NCBI GenBank assembly: GCA_903896505.1
Contig: CAITXU010000124.1
Location: forward strand, 1 to 37,834
Origin: an uncultured Verrucomicrobiota bacterium
GTDB lineage: Bacteria > Verrucomicrobiota > Verrucomicrobiia > Limisphaerales > UBA9464
Length of the DNA: 37,834 nt
Direction of reading: 5' to 3'
The notes beneath the pieces are model-generated. The model made no database searches. It was not told where the DNA came from and saw only the letters and a list, made by a program, of their open reading frames with translations. Below are positions 8,561 to 17,572 of this stretch, in pieces (the stretch's first letter is position 1; each line of letters opens with the position of its first letter). Position numbers and translations under genes: made by a program.

Positions 8561-11500
8561 TCAGTTACGGGTGATGGTTTCGTCGAGATTCAGCAGAAGA
8601 TTGGCCGTGAGCGTATAAGCTGCCAGTTCTGTTGCGGACAGCGAGGAATCGGGTTTCGATTCCCCAAACGTGATCACCTGCTGCGCGGCGGCGTTGTCTC
8701 CCTGATACCGGGAGAGGTGCAGCTCGAGCGCGTTGGTGACAATCTGAAGTTCCCGGGGGGTGGGGCGTCGGGATAAAACGGTGAGGTAGCCAAAAACAAG
8801 CCGATCTTCCACCCCCGGACCTCCTTCCTTCAACATTCTCTCCGCCAGTCCGCGGGCCGCCTCAAAATGCTGGACGTCATTCATCAGTTGAAGGGCTTGA
8901 AGAGGGGTGTCCGTCCGATCCCGACGGGGGCACGACTGCTCCCTGCTGGGGCCGTCAAATGTTCCCATGAACGGGGGAGGGGCCGTCCGTTTGATGAAGG
9001 CATACAGGCTTCGGCGGTAGAGCGCCGAACCCGAATCCTGCTTGTACTCGCGGGTATTGGAACCGGAGTAGGCCACGGGTTCCCAGATATTCGGGGGTTG
9101 ATACGATTTTACCCCGGGGCCGCCAAAGGTCAGGTCCATGAGCCCCGAAACAAACAGGGCATTGTCGCGAAGTTGTTCGGCATCGAGTCGGAACCGGGGA
9201 CCCCGGGCCAGCAGTCGGTTTTCCGGGTCCCGCTGCAGCAGGTCACTCTCGACACGTGAGGATTGGCGGTAGGTGGATGAGGTGAGCAACTGCTTCACCA
9301 GGCGCTTCACATTCCAACCGTTATCGCGAAAATCGGAGGCCAGCCAGTCCAGCAATTCCGGATGGCTGGGAGGCTCGCCTTGGGACCCGAAGTTATCGGA
9401 GGTTTTGGCGAGGCCGGTGCCAAAAAACTGCTGCCAGAAGCGATTGACGGTCACTCGGGCGGTAAGCGGATTTTCAGCACTAACGAGCCATTCTGCGAGG
9501 TCCAATCGAGTGGGATTGTTGGTGTTCGGAAGCGGCGGTAGGACCGCCGGGACATTGCGGAAAACTCGTTCCCCCGGGCGATCGTAGGCTCCCCGGATCA
9601 TGACAAAGCTCTCACGGGGCCTTTCAAGGTCACGGAAAATGAAGGATTGCGCGATGCCTTCGTTGTAGTCGTTGTAGCGCTTGCGGGCTGCGGCCACGCC
9701 ATCATTCAAAGGGGCAAAGACGGGCTGAGTGAGGGTGCAAACCCGGCTGAGAAAATGGTTTCTCAGGGTCGCCACCTGGTCGGGAGTCCGCTGGGCAGCG
9801 GCCACTTCCTTGAAAATTTTTCGAATTGGTTCAGGCAGGTCAGCGGAATCTTTTCCGTCATTCGCCGCAGTCCACGCGAGGAATGACTGGAGGATATCAT
9901 GGGCGGGGTCCACATGCCGCATCAGTCCGGCCTTGTCCCAATACATCAGGCCGCCTGATTGGGTGAAGGCCAGTCCTTTGATCTTGTCGCCGGGCTTGAG
10001 TCCCAGCCGGTCGGCCTCGGCCTCCAGTCGAACCCATTCGGCGGTGTCGGGAAGTTCGCCCACGATAACCCGGCTCGCCTTTCCCTTTTCGCCCCAATTG
10101 ATGGCGTCCGGATCGCCCCAAACGGCACGATGCTCCCAATCTCCGGTATTGAATTGCAGCATGACCTCGGCGGGTGGATTGGCCGGGTCGAGGTATACAT
10201 AGGCGAACAGGGTCGCGTGCGAGGGAATCGTCAGGGACGGCGTGGCCGTCTCGAACACATCCTGCACTCCGGTTGTGGCCCGGTGTTGCAGTGAGCTCTT
10301 GCCGGAGAGAACGGGAAACGGATAGGTGACGAATTGCGGGGGGCTCTGTGGGCTGAACCCGACGGGGACAGCGTCCTCCAGCCAGACCGTCTCCTCGTCA
10401 TGAGCCACGGGCGGCGGCGTCAAGCTCGCCGGGTCGACGTATTCGACCGATTTCAGGGCGTCAGCGATGCGCGTTTCCGCTCGGCCGATTTCAGCTTGAA
10501 GCTCTCGAAGGCGTTGTTCCTCCGTTTCACCCTTGATTTGGACCAGCGGAGCTGTTCGCAGCGCATTCCCGTCCATGGCCGGGTCTGCGGCACTATGAAA
10601 AAAAGCATAGAGGGAATAGAATTCCTTCTGTGACAGGGGATCATACTTGTGATCATGGCAGACGGCGCAACCGGCCGTAAGCCCCATCCAGGTTTGAACG
10701 GTGGTGGCGGTGCGATCGACGGCGTATCGGAATATCCATTCCGCGTCGATGGACCCCCCTTCACCGGTGGTGACATTACAACGGTTGAATCCGGTGGCCA
10801 CCAGTTGTTCCGTGGTGGGTGACGGCAACAGGTCGCCGGCCAGCTGTTCGATGGTGAAGCGATCGAACGGCAAGTTTCGATTGAACGCCTTGACCACCCA
10901 ATCCCGGTATGCCCACATCTGGCGTTCATTGTCGAGATGCATCCCGTGAGTGTCGGCGTAGCGGGCGACGTCCAGCCAATGTTTCGCCATGTGTTCGCCA
11001 AAGTGGGGTGATGCGATGAGGCGGTCTACCAACCGTTCATAGGCGGTGTCTGATTCGTCCTCGAGATATTCCTGCACCTCGGACGGAGTCGGTGGCAGGC
11101 CACGAAGGTCGAAACTCAGCCGTCGAATCAAGGTCTCCCGGTCGGCTTCCGGGGCAGGGGAAAGTCCTTCGTCCGCCAGTCGCGTCGCGATAAATCGATC
11201 CACTGGATTTTCAGCGGCCACCTGGGGGATGGCGGGGCGCGCGATGCCTTCAAACGCCCAATGTTTTTGATAAGGTGCCCCGGCTTCAATCCATCGTTTC
11301 AAAATCTCCTTCTGGGCAGGAGTGATGGATTTGTGGCTTTCGGGCGGCGGCATCACGTCGTCTTTGTCGGTGCTGTTGAGCCGATGCCAGAGCTCGCTGC
11401 CTTGAAGGTCACCGGGCTTGATGGCGATCTTGCCATCCTTGTCCGGCGCAAAGGCTCCTTCTGCAGTATCAAGGCGAAGCCCCGCCTTTCGCTTCTTCGA

Positions 11501-11659
11501 GTCGAAGCCATGGCAGGCGAAGCAATTGTCGGACAGGATGGGGCGAATATCGCGATTGAAAAGAGGCGCACCGGTGGTCGCGCCCGCGCTCACGACTGGG
11601 GCTGTCAGTCCAATCACAAGCGTCAATCGAATCCAGAATCGGGGGGAGATGGCATCCAT
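8561..11659 (-). CDS. PSCyt1 / DUF1549 / DUF1553 multidomain cytochrome-like protein
   Basis: This is a 1032-residue exported protein with an N-terminal signal sequence (about residues 1-25). A planctomycete-type cytochrome c domain (PSCyt1) follows, with haem motif CFACH at 46-50 and [12 protein letters not shown] near residue 100. Next is a DUF1549 domain (about 150-355) with [12 protein letters not shown] and [12 protein letters not shown] less conserved middle region (about 380-620) resembles a carbohydrate-binding jelly roll. The C-terminal DUF1553 (about 700-1000) includes [20 protein letters not shown] and [11 protein letters not shown]. The family is thought to act with DUF1501 proteins, often near carbohydrate-degradation genes, but no reaction is established. 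It is the upstream gene of the two-gene operon. The carbonic anhydrase gene starts 243 bp away on the other strand; that gap must hold both promoters but shows no clear motif. Confidence 0.9.
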   Translation of the reverse strand: MDAISPRFWIRLTLVIGLTAPVVSAGATTGAPLFNRDIRPILSDNCFACHGFDSKKRKAGLRLDTAEGAFAPDKDGKIAIKPGDLQGSELWHRLNSTDKDDVMPPPESHKSITPAQKEILKRWIEAGAPYQKHWAFEGIARPAIPQVAAENPVDRFIATRLADEGLSPAPEADRETLIRRLSFDLRGLPPTPSEVQEYLEDESDTAYERLVDRLIASPHFGEHMAKHWLDVARYADTHGMHLDNERQMWAYRDWVVKAFNRNLPFDRFTIEQLAGDLLPSPTTEQLVATGFNRCNVTTGEGGSIDAEWIFRYAVDRTATTVQTWMGLTAGCAVCHDHKYDPLSQKEFYSLYAFFHSAADPAMDGNALRTAPLVQIKGETEEQRLRELQAEIGRAETRIADALKSVEYVDPASLTPPPVAHDEETVWLEDAVPVGFSPQSPPQFVTYPFPVLSGKSSLQHRATTGVQDVFETATPSLTIPSHATLFAYVYLDPANPPAEVMLQFNTGDWEHRAVWGDPDAINWGEKGKASRVIVGELPDTAEWVRLEAEADRLGLKPGDKIKGLAFTQSGGLMYWDKAGLMRHVDPAHDILQSFLAWTAANDGKDSADLPEPIRKIFKEVAAAQRTPDQVATLRNHFLSRVCTLTQPVFAPLNDGVAAARKRYNDYNEGIAQSFIFRDLERPRESFVMIRGAYDRPGERVFRNVPAVLPPLPNTNNPTRLDLAEWLVSAENPLTARVTVNRFWQQFFGTGLAKTSDNFGSQGEPPSHPELLDWLASDFRDNGWNVKRLVKQLLTSSTYRQSSRVESDLLQRDPENRLLARGPRFRLDAEQLRDNALFVSGLMDLTFGGPGVKSYQPPNIWEPVAYSGSNTREYKQDSGSALYRRSLYAFIKRTAPPPFMGTFDGPSREQSCPRRDRTDTPLQALQLMNDVQHFEAARGLAERMLKEGGPGVEDRLVFGYLTVLSRRPTPRELQIVTNALELHLSRYQGDNAAAQQVITFGESKPDSSLSATELAAYTLTANLLLNLDETITRN

Positions 11660-11902
11660 AGGCTTCGCGCGACGATCCTACGCCGCGGCATGGATGCTGC
11701 AACCGTGAAGCGGGAGAGAATTTTGGGTGCGTTGCCCGGAAGAAAGCCGTCTGAAAGGGGCTGTCGACGAACAATGGCTCATTCCCTGTTCCAACGATGA
11801 ACTTGTCATTCGCAGAAGGGGCGGACAATACTCGCTTGATCTGCTTTCGGTCCTTTTTTCGCACAACCCATTCAAACTCCATCCCAACTTCCCAGTCCGA
11901 TC

Positions 11903-12640
11903 ATGAAAGGTGCTCATCTCCAAGCTAACGCCGCCGCATCCATTCTTGCGTCCATCGCGCTTCTTGTCGGATGCGCCACCTCCCCGGAAGTCCCGCAACG
12001 CCGAAGTCTTGCCACCATCAAGGCGGATCAGATTGCGACCACACCTGACCAGGCATTGGAGCTACTCCGCGAAGGCAACGCGCGCTTTGTCTCGGGAAAG
12101 CCAGTCCGACGGGACGTGCTTCACGACCAAAAAATCACCGCTGCCGGTCAATATCCGCATTCGGTGATCCTTGGGTGCATTGATTCCCGGGTGCCAGCCG
12201 AAGTCGTCTTTGATACCGGGCTGGGCGATATCTTCAACGCCCGGGTTGCGGGGAATATCGCCGACCCGGACCTTGTCGGAAGCATTGAATTCGCCTGTGC
12301 CGTATCCGGGGCCAAGCTGGTCCTTGTCGTGGGGCACTCCAATTGTGGTGCGGTGAAGGGGGCATGTGACGGTGTCCAGTTGGGAAACCTGACGGGATTG
12401 CTGGAGAAAATCCGGCCTGCTGTGGCTGCCGTCCGGGATATTCCCGGGGAACACAATTCGAAAAATCACGCATTTGTTGAGGCAGTGGGCGAATTGAATG
12501 TTCGCCAGACGCAGGCGCAGATTCGAGAGATGAGCCCAGTCCTCCGGGAGCTGGAGCAGGCGGGCAAGATCAAGGTGGCCGGTTGCATCTACGATTTGGA
12601 AACAGGCCACGTTCGGTTCTTGTCCGAAGTACGGCCCTGA
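11903..12640 (+). CDS. Beta-carbonic anhydrase, predicted lipoprotein
   Basis: This is a zinc enzyme interconverting CO2 and bicarbonate. The beta-class zinc ligands and active-site dyad are present: C92, D94 and R96 in CIDSR, and H145 and C148 in HSNCGAVKG. VAGNIADPDLVGSIEFAC is the expected helix between them. Unlike cytoplasmic homologues it has an N-terminal hydrophobic stretch ending in LLVGC (Cys24), a plausible lipobox, so the mature protein is probably anchored in a membrane and faces the periplasm. The 245-residue length fits the family plus leader. It appears to be monocistronic, and no ribosome binding site is obvious before the ATG. Periplasmic beta-carbonic anhydrases are known, so this location is plausible but inferred. 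Confidence 0.88.
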   Translation: MKGAHLQANAAASILASIALLVGCATSPEVPQRRSLATIKADQIATTPDQALELLREGNARFVSGKPVRRDVLHDQKITAAGQYPHSVILGCIDSRVPAEVVFDTGLGDIFNARVAGNIADPDLVGSIEFACAVSGAKLVLVVGHSNCGAVKGACDGVQLGNLTGLLEKIRPAVAAVRDIPGEHNSKNHAFVEAVGELNVRQTQAQIREMSPVLRELEQAGKIKVAGCIYDLETGHVRFLSEVRP

Positions 12641-13005
12641 CATTTGGCATCGCTGCTCGTTAGAATGCTGTAGGCGGGTGAAGTCCGATTTAGAGCGAAG
12701 CTGGGTCGGATTTAGGTCGTGCCCCTCAGAAAACTACTGATTCGCCCTTGGAAAAACCCTGCGATTGCGACTAGGAGACCGACGAGCGTCTCTCAGGGAT
12801 TTCCTCCTGCAATCAAGGAAAAGTCGGAGATAAGAACAGCCGCTCCGCCTATGGATGAGTGGGCCGGTCTGGGCGTAACCTGAGGACCGTTCGAGCTGCT
12901 GGCTGGAATCCGACAGGAGGCAATCCTCCGTCGTTCAGGGGTTTGGATCATCGCTGAATGTCGGGCCGCCGGTTTCGGATTTAAATACCAATAACAACTA
13001 TTAAC
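12641..13005. other. Intergenic stretch without a recognised gene
   Basis: 365 bp between the carbonic anhydrase and the PEP-CTERM gene. It holds two small hairpins: GAGAC/GTCTC near 12776-12793, and GGAGG-CAAT-CCTCC at 12918-12931. There is also a short imperfect direct repeat (CCGATTTAG / CGGATTTAG) around 12685-12715. The last 35 bp are AT-rich, unlike their surroundings, and could hold the promoter or leader of the next gene. I see no convincing coding frame or RNA gene. Confidence 0.5.
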
Positions 13006-13674
13006 ATGATGAAGCGAATCACAGGTGTTTCCGTCATCGGTGGGCTCCTCTGCGGCGGAACGGCCTTCGCCCAAAGTATTGCTCCGTTTGCCACGACCTT
13101 TGGCCCATTGCACAACGCCGGCGATTTTGATGGCTCGCCCGTCTTGACGGTTTACGGATCTCAACGAATTGACACCATTGTCAATTTTGGTGCGGCAGTG
13201 ACGTTGACCCCGTCGTATGGAACCCCCGCAGGTTCGACGGAAACGTACACCGTCAAATGGAACCATGTGATTCTCACTCTCCAATCGGCGAGTGGTTCGC
13301 TGAGTGCCGAGCCTGCAATTCTGGACTTGGGCACCATCTCGAAAACATTCACCGTCACGTTGCCCGACGTTCGTCCTCCGGGCTCCTACGCCAGCTACAC
13401 CTTTAATTTTTCGGTCAACAAGGTGTTTCGCATCGATTACAATCTGGCCGGTGCTCCTCTCAACACCGATAACTTTATCGTGACTGTCGACACGATCAGC
13501 AACCCGAAATTTTCGGGTGGAAAAACCCAAAGCGGCAGTTCGACTGTGACGGTTGGTGGAAAAATCACTGCGGTCAATGCCAGTGCCCCTCCCATTCCTG
13601 AGCCAGCGGAATATGCTGCTCTTTCCGGGTTGGGCCTCCTCGGTTTTGCATTCTTGCGCCGTCGCCAGGGTTGA
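13006..13674 (+). CDS. PEP-CTERM sorting-domain protein
   Basis: This is a 222-residue secreted protein. It has a signal peptide (about 1-22, ending TAFA) and a beta-rich middle with Thr/Ser/Gly-rich strands that I cannot assign to a family. The C-terminal tripartite signal is IPEPAEYAALSGLGLLGFAF followed by RRR. The PEP-like motif, hydrophobic helix and basic tail are those handled by exosortase systems, which anchor proteins on the cell surface or in extracellular matrix. No exosortase gene lies in the window. Start is either 13006 or the adjacent ATG at 13009. The 5' leader is AT-rich without a Shine-Dalgarno site. A strong terminator (13700-13729) follows, so it is probably a single-gene transcript. 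Confidence 0.85.
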   Translation: MMKRITGVSVIGGLLCGGTAFAQSIAPFATTFGPLHNAGDFDGSPVLTVYGSQRIDTIVNFGAAVTLTPSYGTPAGSTETYTVKWNHVILTLQSASGSLSAEPAILDLGTISKTFTVTLPDVRPPGSYASYTFNFSVNKVFRIDYNLAGAPLNTDNFIVTVDTISNPKFSGGKTQSGSSTVTVGGKITAVNASAPPIPEPAEYAALSGLGLLGFAFLRRRQG

Positions 13675-13699
13675 TTTCATCCTGAGATAAAATCTCTTG

Positions 13700-13729
13700 A
13701 GGCCGCTCTCCCTGAGAGCGGCCTTTTTT
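13700..13729 (+). terminator. Rho-independent terminator after the PEP-CTERM gene
   Basis: The stem GGCCGCTCT / AGAGCGGCC (13701-13709 with 13715-13723) is perfect. It is extended by an A-T pair, has a 5-nt loop CCCTG, and is followed by a run of six T. It lies 26 bp after the stop codon and isolates the PEP-CTERM gene from the YHYH gene downstream. Confidence 0.92.
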
Positions 13730-13865
13730 GTTTGTTTCAGCAGAATGTTGTCATGGTTTGTCGGGAATTTACTCTCCCTTTACAAATCTTCCGACGATGA
13801 ACACACGGGCTTTACACGGGCCTGGTCCAGTGAGTTCACACAACTCCACTTCAACCCAAATTTCG

Positions 13866-15623
13866 ATGAAACGCTCCTGCTTATTAGCCTGCCTCGTCCT
13901 CTCGACCACGGCCTCCCAAGCGGCCAACCCCCGGATTGACTCCTGGATGACGGACCGTTCCGGAGTCTATGCCCGCATTTACACCAATGCGGCTGCTCAG
14001 GCCAGCCGGTCCAGCGCCACCACGTGGAGCAACGGCACACAATCGCAATCGCTTCCCGCCTATTCCGGAGTCCAGGAGATCACTTCCTCCAGCGACTGGG
14101 TCTACATTCGCACCACTGGACTGGGTTTCCATACCATGGGTCCGTGGTCGGTGGGATTTCCCAATCTGCCGGCCAATCAACACGGCTACTATCGCTTTCC
14201 ACTCAATCCAACTATACCCACCGCCGGAACTGCAAAGACTCTGACGGGCAACGGGACGATTGGATTTTTTGTCGACGGAGTCGCCATGTTTGACTCACGC
14301 GATGCCCATTATTGGAATGGCACCACCGATGATGTGGGCGGTACCGGTGACTGGAATCGCGAGGCGTATGTGAATGAGGGGGCCACCTTCGATCCGGCCT
14401 ACGCCCACCAGGAGAACACTGGGACCTATCACTACCATGCCAATCCTGTCGCCCTGAGGTATCTCCTCGGAGACCATGTCGCCTTTGATTCGTCGACACA
14501 GACCTATTCCGAAATGACCAATCCGGCGGTTCGTCATTCGCCCATTCTCGGCTGGGTGGCTGATGGTTACCCGATTTACGGTCCGTACGGCTATTCTGTT
14601 GCCACCAATCCTGCCAGCGGTATTCGGCGAATGTTGTCCGGCTACCATCGGAGAGACGGTGGCAAAAACACCGACAATTTATCCGTGACCGGGCGCAAGT
14701 TGCTGCCGGCATGGGCAACCCGGCTGTACTCGTCCGGCGGCACAATTACCGGTCCGGATGTCTCCAGCACCTACCCACTGGGGCGCTACATGGAGGACAA
14801 TGCCTATCTAGGCGATTTGGGTTATTCTCAGGGGACGGATTTCGATCTCGATGAGTCGAATGGTCGATTCTGTGTGACACCCGAATTCCCCAATGGGACC
14901 TATGCCTACTTTGTCTGCATTGCGGCAGATGGCACGCCGGCGTTTCCCTATAACATTGGAAGAGCCTATTATGGGACGGTGACCGCAGGGCGCGTGACAT
15001 CCTTGACTGAAACGGTTTCTACGAATTTCGCGGGCGGACCCGACTCTCCGATTGTTGCGGAGGTTTCCAGTGTCCGGGATGGGACGGTTGCGCTCGTCTG
15101 GAGAGCGGTGGAGGGGGGCACCTATCAGGTTGACACGAGCTCTCAGCTGAAGAATTGGAGCACCGCAGCAACCGGTGTGGCCGCCGTGGCAAATGCCGGC
15201 GGGACCAACATCGCCATTGCGGCTCCTGCGGTCTTCTTCCGGGTCAAATTGACGGCTCTGGCCAGCTACGATTCAGTGACCAACAGTTCCAGCAATACGG
15301 GCGGTGGCGGTGGTCCGGGCGGCGGTGGTGGCAGCCCCAGTCTTGACCACATCACGCCGACAGTTGGTGTACGAGGTGTGGAGGTCATGGTGACCTTTGC
15401 CCTGGGTTCCATGGCTCCGCCGCCTGCCGTTCAACCGAAGTCAGCATCCCTGGGAACGATTGCCGGAACGAAGGTCTCCCGAAGTGGTTCCAACGTCACA
15501 GCAACCTTTGCGATCCCGGCAACGGCCACTCCGGGAGCCGTTACGGCCTCGGTTGTCTTCCCGGGTCCACCTGGAATGGGGGATGTGACCTTCAGTCTGG
15601 CCAAAGGCTTCACCATTCAATGA
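13866..15623 (+). CDS. YHYH domain secreted protein
   Basis: This is a 585-residue exported protein with signal peptide MKRSCLLACLVLSTTASQAA. The YHYH domain fills roughly residues 100-350. It includes FFVDGVAMFDSRDAHYW, the name-giving GTYHYHANP, and GWVADGYPIYGPYGY. The His/Tyr cluster suggests metal binding, but no activity is established for the family. A beta-sandwich-like segment (about 420-490) follows, then a Gly-rich linker (GGGGGPGGGGG) and a final Ig/IPT-like domain. I chose the ATG at 13866 because it begins a proper signal peptide; an upstream in-frame ATG at 13797 would add 23 residues and bury it. Its stop overlaps the start of the MbnP-MbnH fusion gene (ATGA), so the two proteins are likely made together and may share a metal-related role in the periplasm. 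Confidence 0.83.
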   Translation: MKRSCLLACLVLSTTASQAANPRIDSWMTDRSGVYARIYTNAAAQASRSSATTWSNGTQSQSLPAYSGVQEITSSSDWVYIRTTGLGFHTMGPWSVGFPNLPANQHGYYRFPLNPTIPTAGTAKTLTGNGTIGFFVDGVAMFDSRDAHYWNGTTDDVGGTGDWNREAYVNEGATFDPAYAHQENTGTYHYHANPVALRYLLGDHVAFDSSTQTYSEMTNPAVRHSPILGWVADGYPIYGPYGYSVATNPASGIRRMLSGYHRRDGGKNTDNLSVTGRKLLPAWATRLYSSGGTITGPDVSSTYPLGRYMEDNAYLGDLGYSQGTDFDLDESNGRFCVTPEFPNGTYAYFVCIAADGTPAFPYNIGRAYYGTVTAGRVTSLTETVSTNFAGGPDSPIVAEVSSVRDGTVALVWRAVEGGTYQVDTSSQLKNWSTAATGVAAVANAGGTNIAIAAPAVFFRVKLTALASYDSVTNSSSNTGGGGGPGGGGGSPSLDHITPTVGVRGVEVMVTFALGSMAPPPAVQPKSASLGTIAGTKVSRSGSNVTATFAIPATATPGAVTASVVFPGPPGMGDVTFSLAKGFTIQ

Positions 15624-17437
15624 ATTCACACGGGCGCTGTTGTCATGTTTCCATGGAAACCCCGCGTCTTCGCGATCTTGTCCCGGCCTTCCTTCTGGCA
15701 TGGGTCGGGTTTTCGTTGGAGATATCGCGGGTTCAAGGCACTTCGTTGACGGTTGCCTTCGAACCCCGATGGGGCGAGGTGTCCGTGCGCCCCGGAGAGT
15801 GGTATGACCTGGCCATGGATGGCTCCTCCCGATCGGTGGATCGATTGGACGGCCTATTCTCCGGGTTTCAAATGCTCACCGGGGATGGCAAATGGATTCC
15901 GGCAACCGCACAGGTGGGATGGATGAGCCTCGGTCAGAATCGGACGGAGTTGACTTTGACCAACCTTCCGACCGGCACTTACCAGGCTCTTCGATTTGAT
16001 CTGGGACTTCCGCCAGAGATCAATCATGCAGATACGGCATCGTATGGTCCTCAGAATCCTCTCAATCCATCGTTGAACGGTCTTCATTGGAGCTGGCAGG
16101 GCGGCTATGTTTTCCTGGCGTTGGAGGGACATTGGCGGGCTGCGGGAGGCAAAGAGGGAGGCTACTCCTATCATCTCGCCAATGATTGTAGTCGCAGGAC
16201 TTTTGAGCTTCCGATGCGCCTCGACTTAACAAATCGGGCCCGCCTCACCCTTGGACTGCGGCTGGACCAAATATTCGCCGGACGTCAGCCCATTGCTCCC
16301 CTCGACGAAAATGCCTCCACTCACTCGCGCACCAATGATTTGTTGGCGGAGCGTATCCTCGGAAATTTGAACCAGGCATGGACGTTGGAGATTCAACCGG
16401 GCGAATCCACAGCCGTCCAACCCCTGGCCTTATCCAGCAAGGTCTTCATGGCCTCCAATGCCCCGCTCCATCGGTTTCAAATGCCCCGTAGCTTTCCGCA
16501 GCCGACGCTTCCCCGGGACAATCCACTCACGGAACCGGGTGTTGCCCTGGGCAAGGCGCTATTCGCCGACACTCGGCTCTCCGGAAACAATTCGCAGTCC
16601 TGCGCTTCGTGTCATCGGATGGAAGCTGCCTTTTCCGACGCACCCCGCCGCGTGAGCCGCGGGTCCGAGGGGGGCGAAGGTCAGCGGAATGCCATGGGTT
16701 TGTTCAATCTTGCCTGGCAGACCAACTTCCTCTGGGACGGTCGGGCTCGTTCGCTCCGTGAACAAGTACTCGCTCCCATCCAGAATCCCGCCGAGATGCA
16801 TGCTTCGCTGGACGCCGTCACGAATCGATTGGCGGAGGCAGGATACGGTCCGGCGTTCGAGGCTGCGTTCGGCACGGGTGAAATCGACCCGGATCGCATG
16901 GCCCGGGCGCTGGAGCAATATCTCCTGACTCTGGTCTCAGGTCATTCCCGATTCGATAGGGTGCAGGCGGGAATAGAGAAGCCAACCGCGGAGGAAGCCC
17001 GCGGTTTTCAATTGTTTTTCACGGAATATGATCCACGCCATGAGCAATTCGGAGCGGACTGTTTTCATTGCCATGGTGGAGCCCTGTTCAGTGATTTTGG
17101 CTTCCATAACAACGGGCTCGATGATCTCCAAAATGCAAGGGACGACGGACGCGGTGCCATGACTGGACGTGGGACGGACAAGGCCAAGTTCAAGACGCCC
17201 TCCTTGCGTAATGTGGCGGTGACCGGCCCCTACATGCACGATGGCCGATTTGCGACGCTGGAGGAGGTCGTCGGGCATTATGTCAGCGGAGTAAAGCGCT
17301 CGGAAACCCTCGATCCGAACCTCGCCAAACATCCCGAGGGGGGCGTTCCTCTATCAAAGGAGGATCAAAAGGCACTCGTCGCCTTCTTGAAGATGCTGAC
17401 CGAGGAGGAACTGAACCCTGTCGTCGCAGGGCGTTAG
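15620..17437 (+). CDS. Fused MbnP-like domain and MbnH-like di-haem cytochrome c peroxidase
   Basis: This 605-residue exported protein joins two families that are usually separate neighbouring genes. The N-terminal part (about 45-270) resembles MbnP copper-binding proteins: LTNLPTGTYQALRFDLGLP, then HWSWQGGYVFLALEGHW (H156, W157, W159). The C-terminal part (about 290-600) is a di-haem peroxidase of the MauG/MbnH superfamily, with CASCH at 328-332, CFHCH at 481-485, FLWDGRARSLREQVLAPI and TPSLRNVAVTGPYMHDGRF. In known pairs MbnH oxidises a tryptophan of MbnP to kynurenine, which is needed for copper binding. Here enzyme and substrate may be one chain, with W157 or W159 as candidate target by position. 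That assignment is inference. The start at 15620 overlaps the YHYH stop; an ATG at 15653 would give a more compact signal peptide. Confidence 0.8.
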   Translation: MNSHGRCCHVSMETPRLRDLVPAFLLAWVGFSLEISRVQGTSLTVAFEPRWGEVSVRPGEWYDLAMDGSSRSVDRLDGLFSGFQMLTGDGKWIPATAQVGWMSLGQNRTELTLTNLPTGTYQALRFDLGLPPEINHADTASYGPQNPLNPSLNGLHWSWQGGYVFLALEGHWRAAGGKEGGYSYHLANDCSRRTFELPMRLDLTNRARLTLGLRLDQIFAGRQPIAPLDENASTHSRTNDLLAERILGNLNQAWTLEIQPGESTAVQPLALSSKVFMASNAPLHRFQMPRSFPQPTLPRDNPLTEPGVALGKALFADTRLSGNNSQSCASCHRMEAAFSDAPRRVSRGSEGGEGQRNAMGLFNLAWQTNFLWDGRARSLREQVLAPIQNPAEMHASLDAVTNRLAEAGYGPAFEAAFGTGEIDPDRMARALEQYLLTLVSGHSRFDRVQAGIEKPTAEEARGFQLFFTEYDPRHEQFGADCFHCHGGALFSDFGFHNNGLDDLQNARDDGRGAMTGRGTDKAKFKTPSLRNVAVTGPYMHDGRFATLEEVVGHYVSGVKRSETLDPNLAKHPEGGVPLSKEDQKALVAFLKMLTEEELNPVVAGR

Positions 17438-17474
17438 TCTGTGCCTGGGAGAAGGGCCGCCCGACCCGGGAACT

Positions 17475-17549
17475 CGGACGTCTCGTCCGAAGCAGGTTGC
17501 GGAGTGCTTTATGCGGCAGGGGTGGTCTACCACCGGGCGAGACGCCCGG
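17475..17549. repeat. Cluster of hairpins between convergent genes
   Basis: Three perfect stems follow one another: CGGACG-TCT-CGTCCG (17475-17489), GGTGGT-CT-ACCACC (17521-17534), and CCGGGCG-AGA-CGCCCGG (17533-17549). A further CCCGGGCTCCCGGG palindrome-like stretch continues to about 17558. They lie in the 135-bp gap between the MbnP-MbnH fusion gene and the convergent glutaminase gene. The arrangement resembles the element at 4298-4433, although the stem sequences differ. A transcription-stop role is possible, but there is no T tract. Confidence 0.6.
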
Positions 17550-17572
17550 GCTCCCGGGCGAAGGCCGCCAGC

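Noticed and set aside
12793..13680. 295-codon open frame on the minus strand
   Set aside because: It is antisense to the PEP-CTERM gene, whose sorting signal and following terminator fix the true strand.
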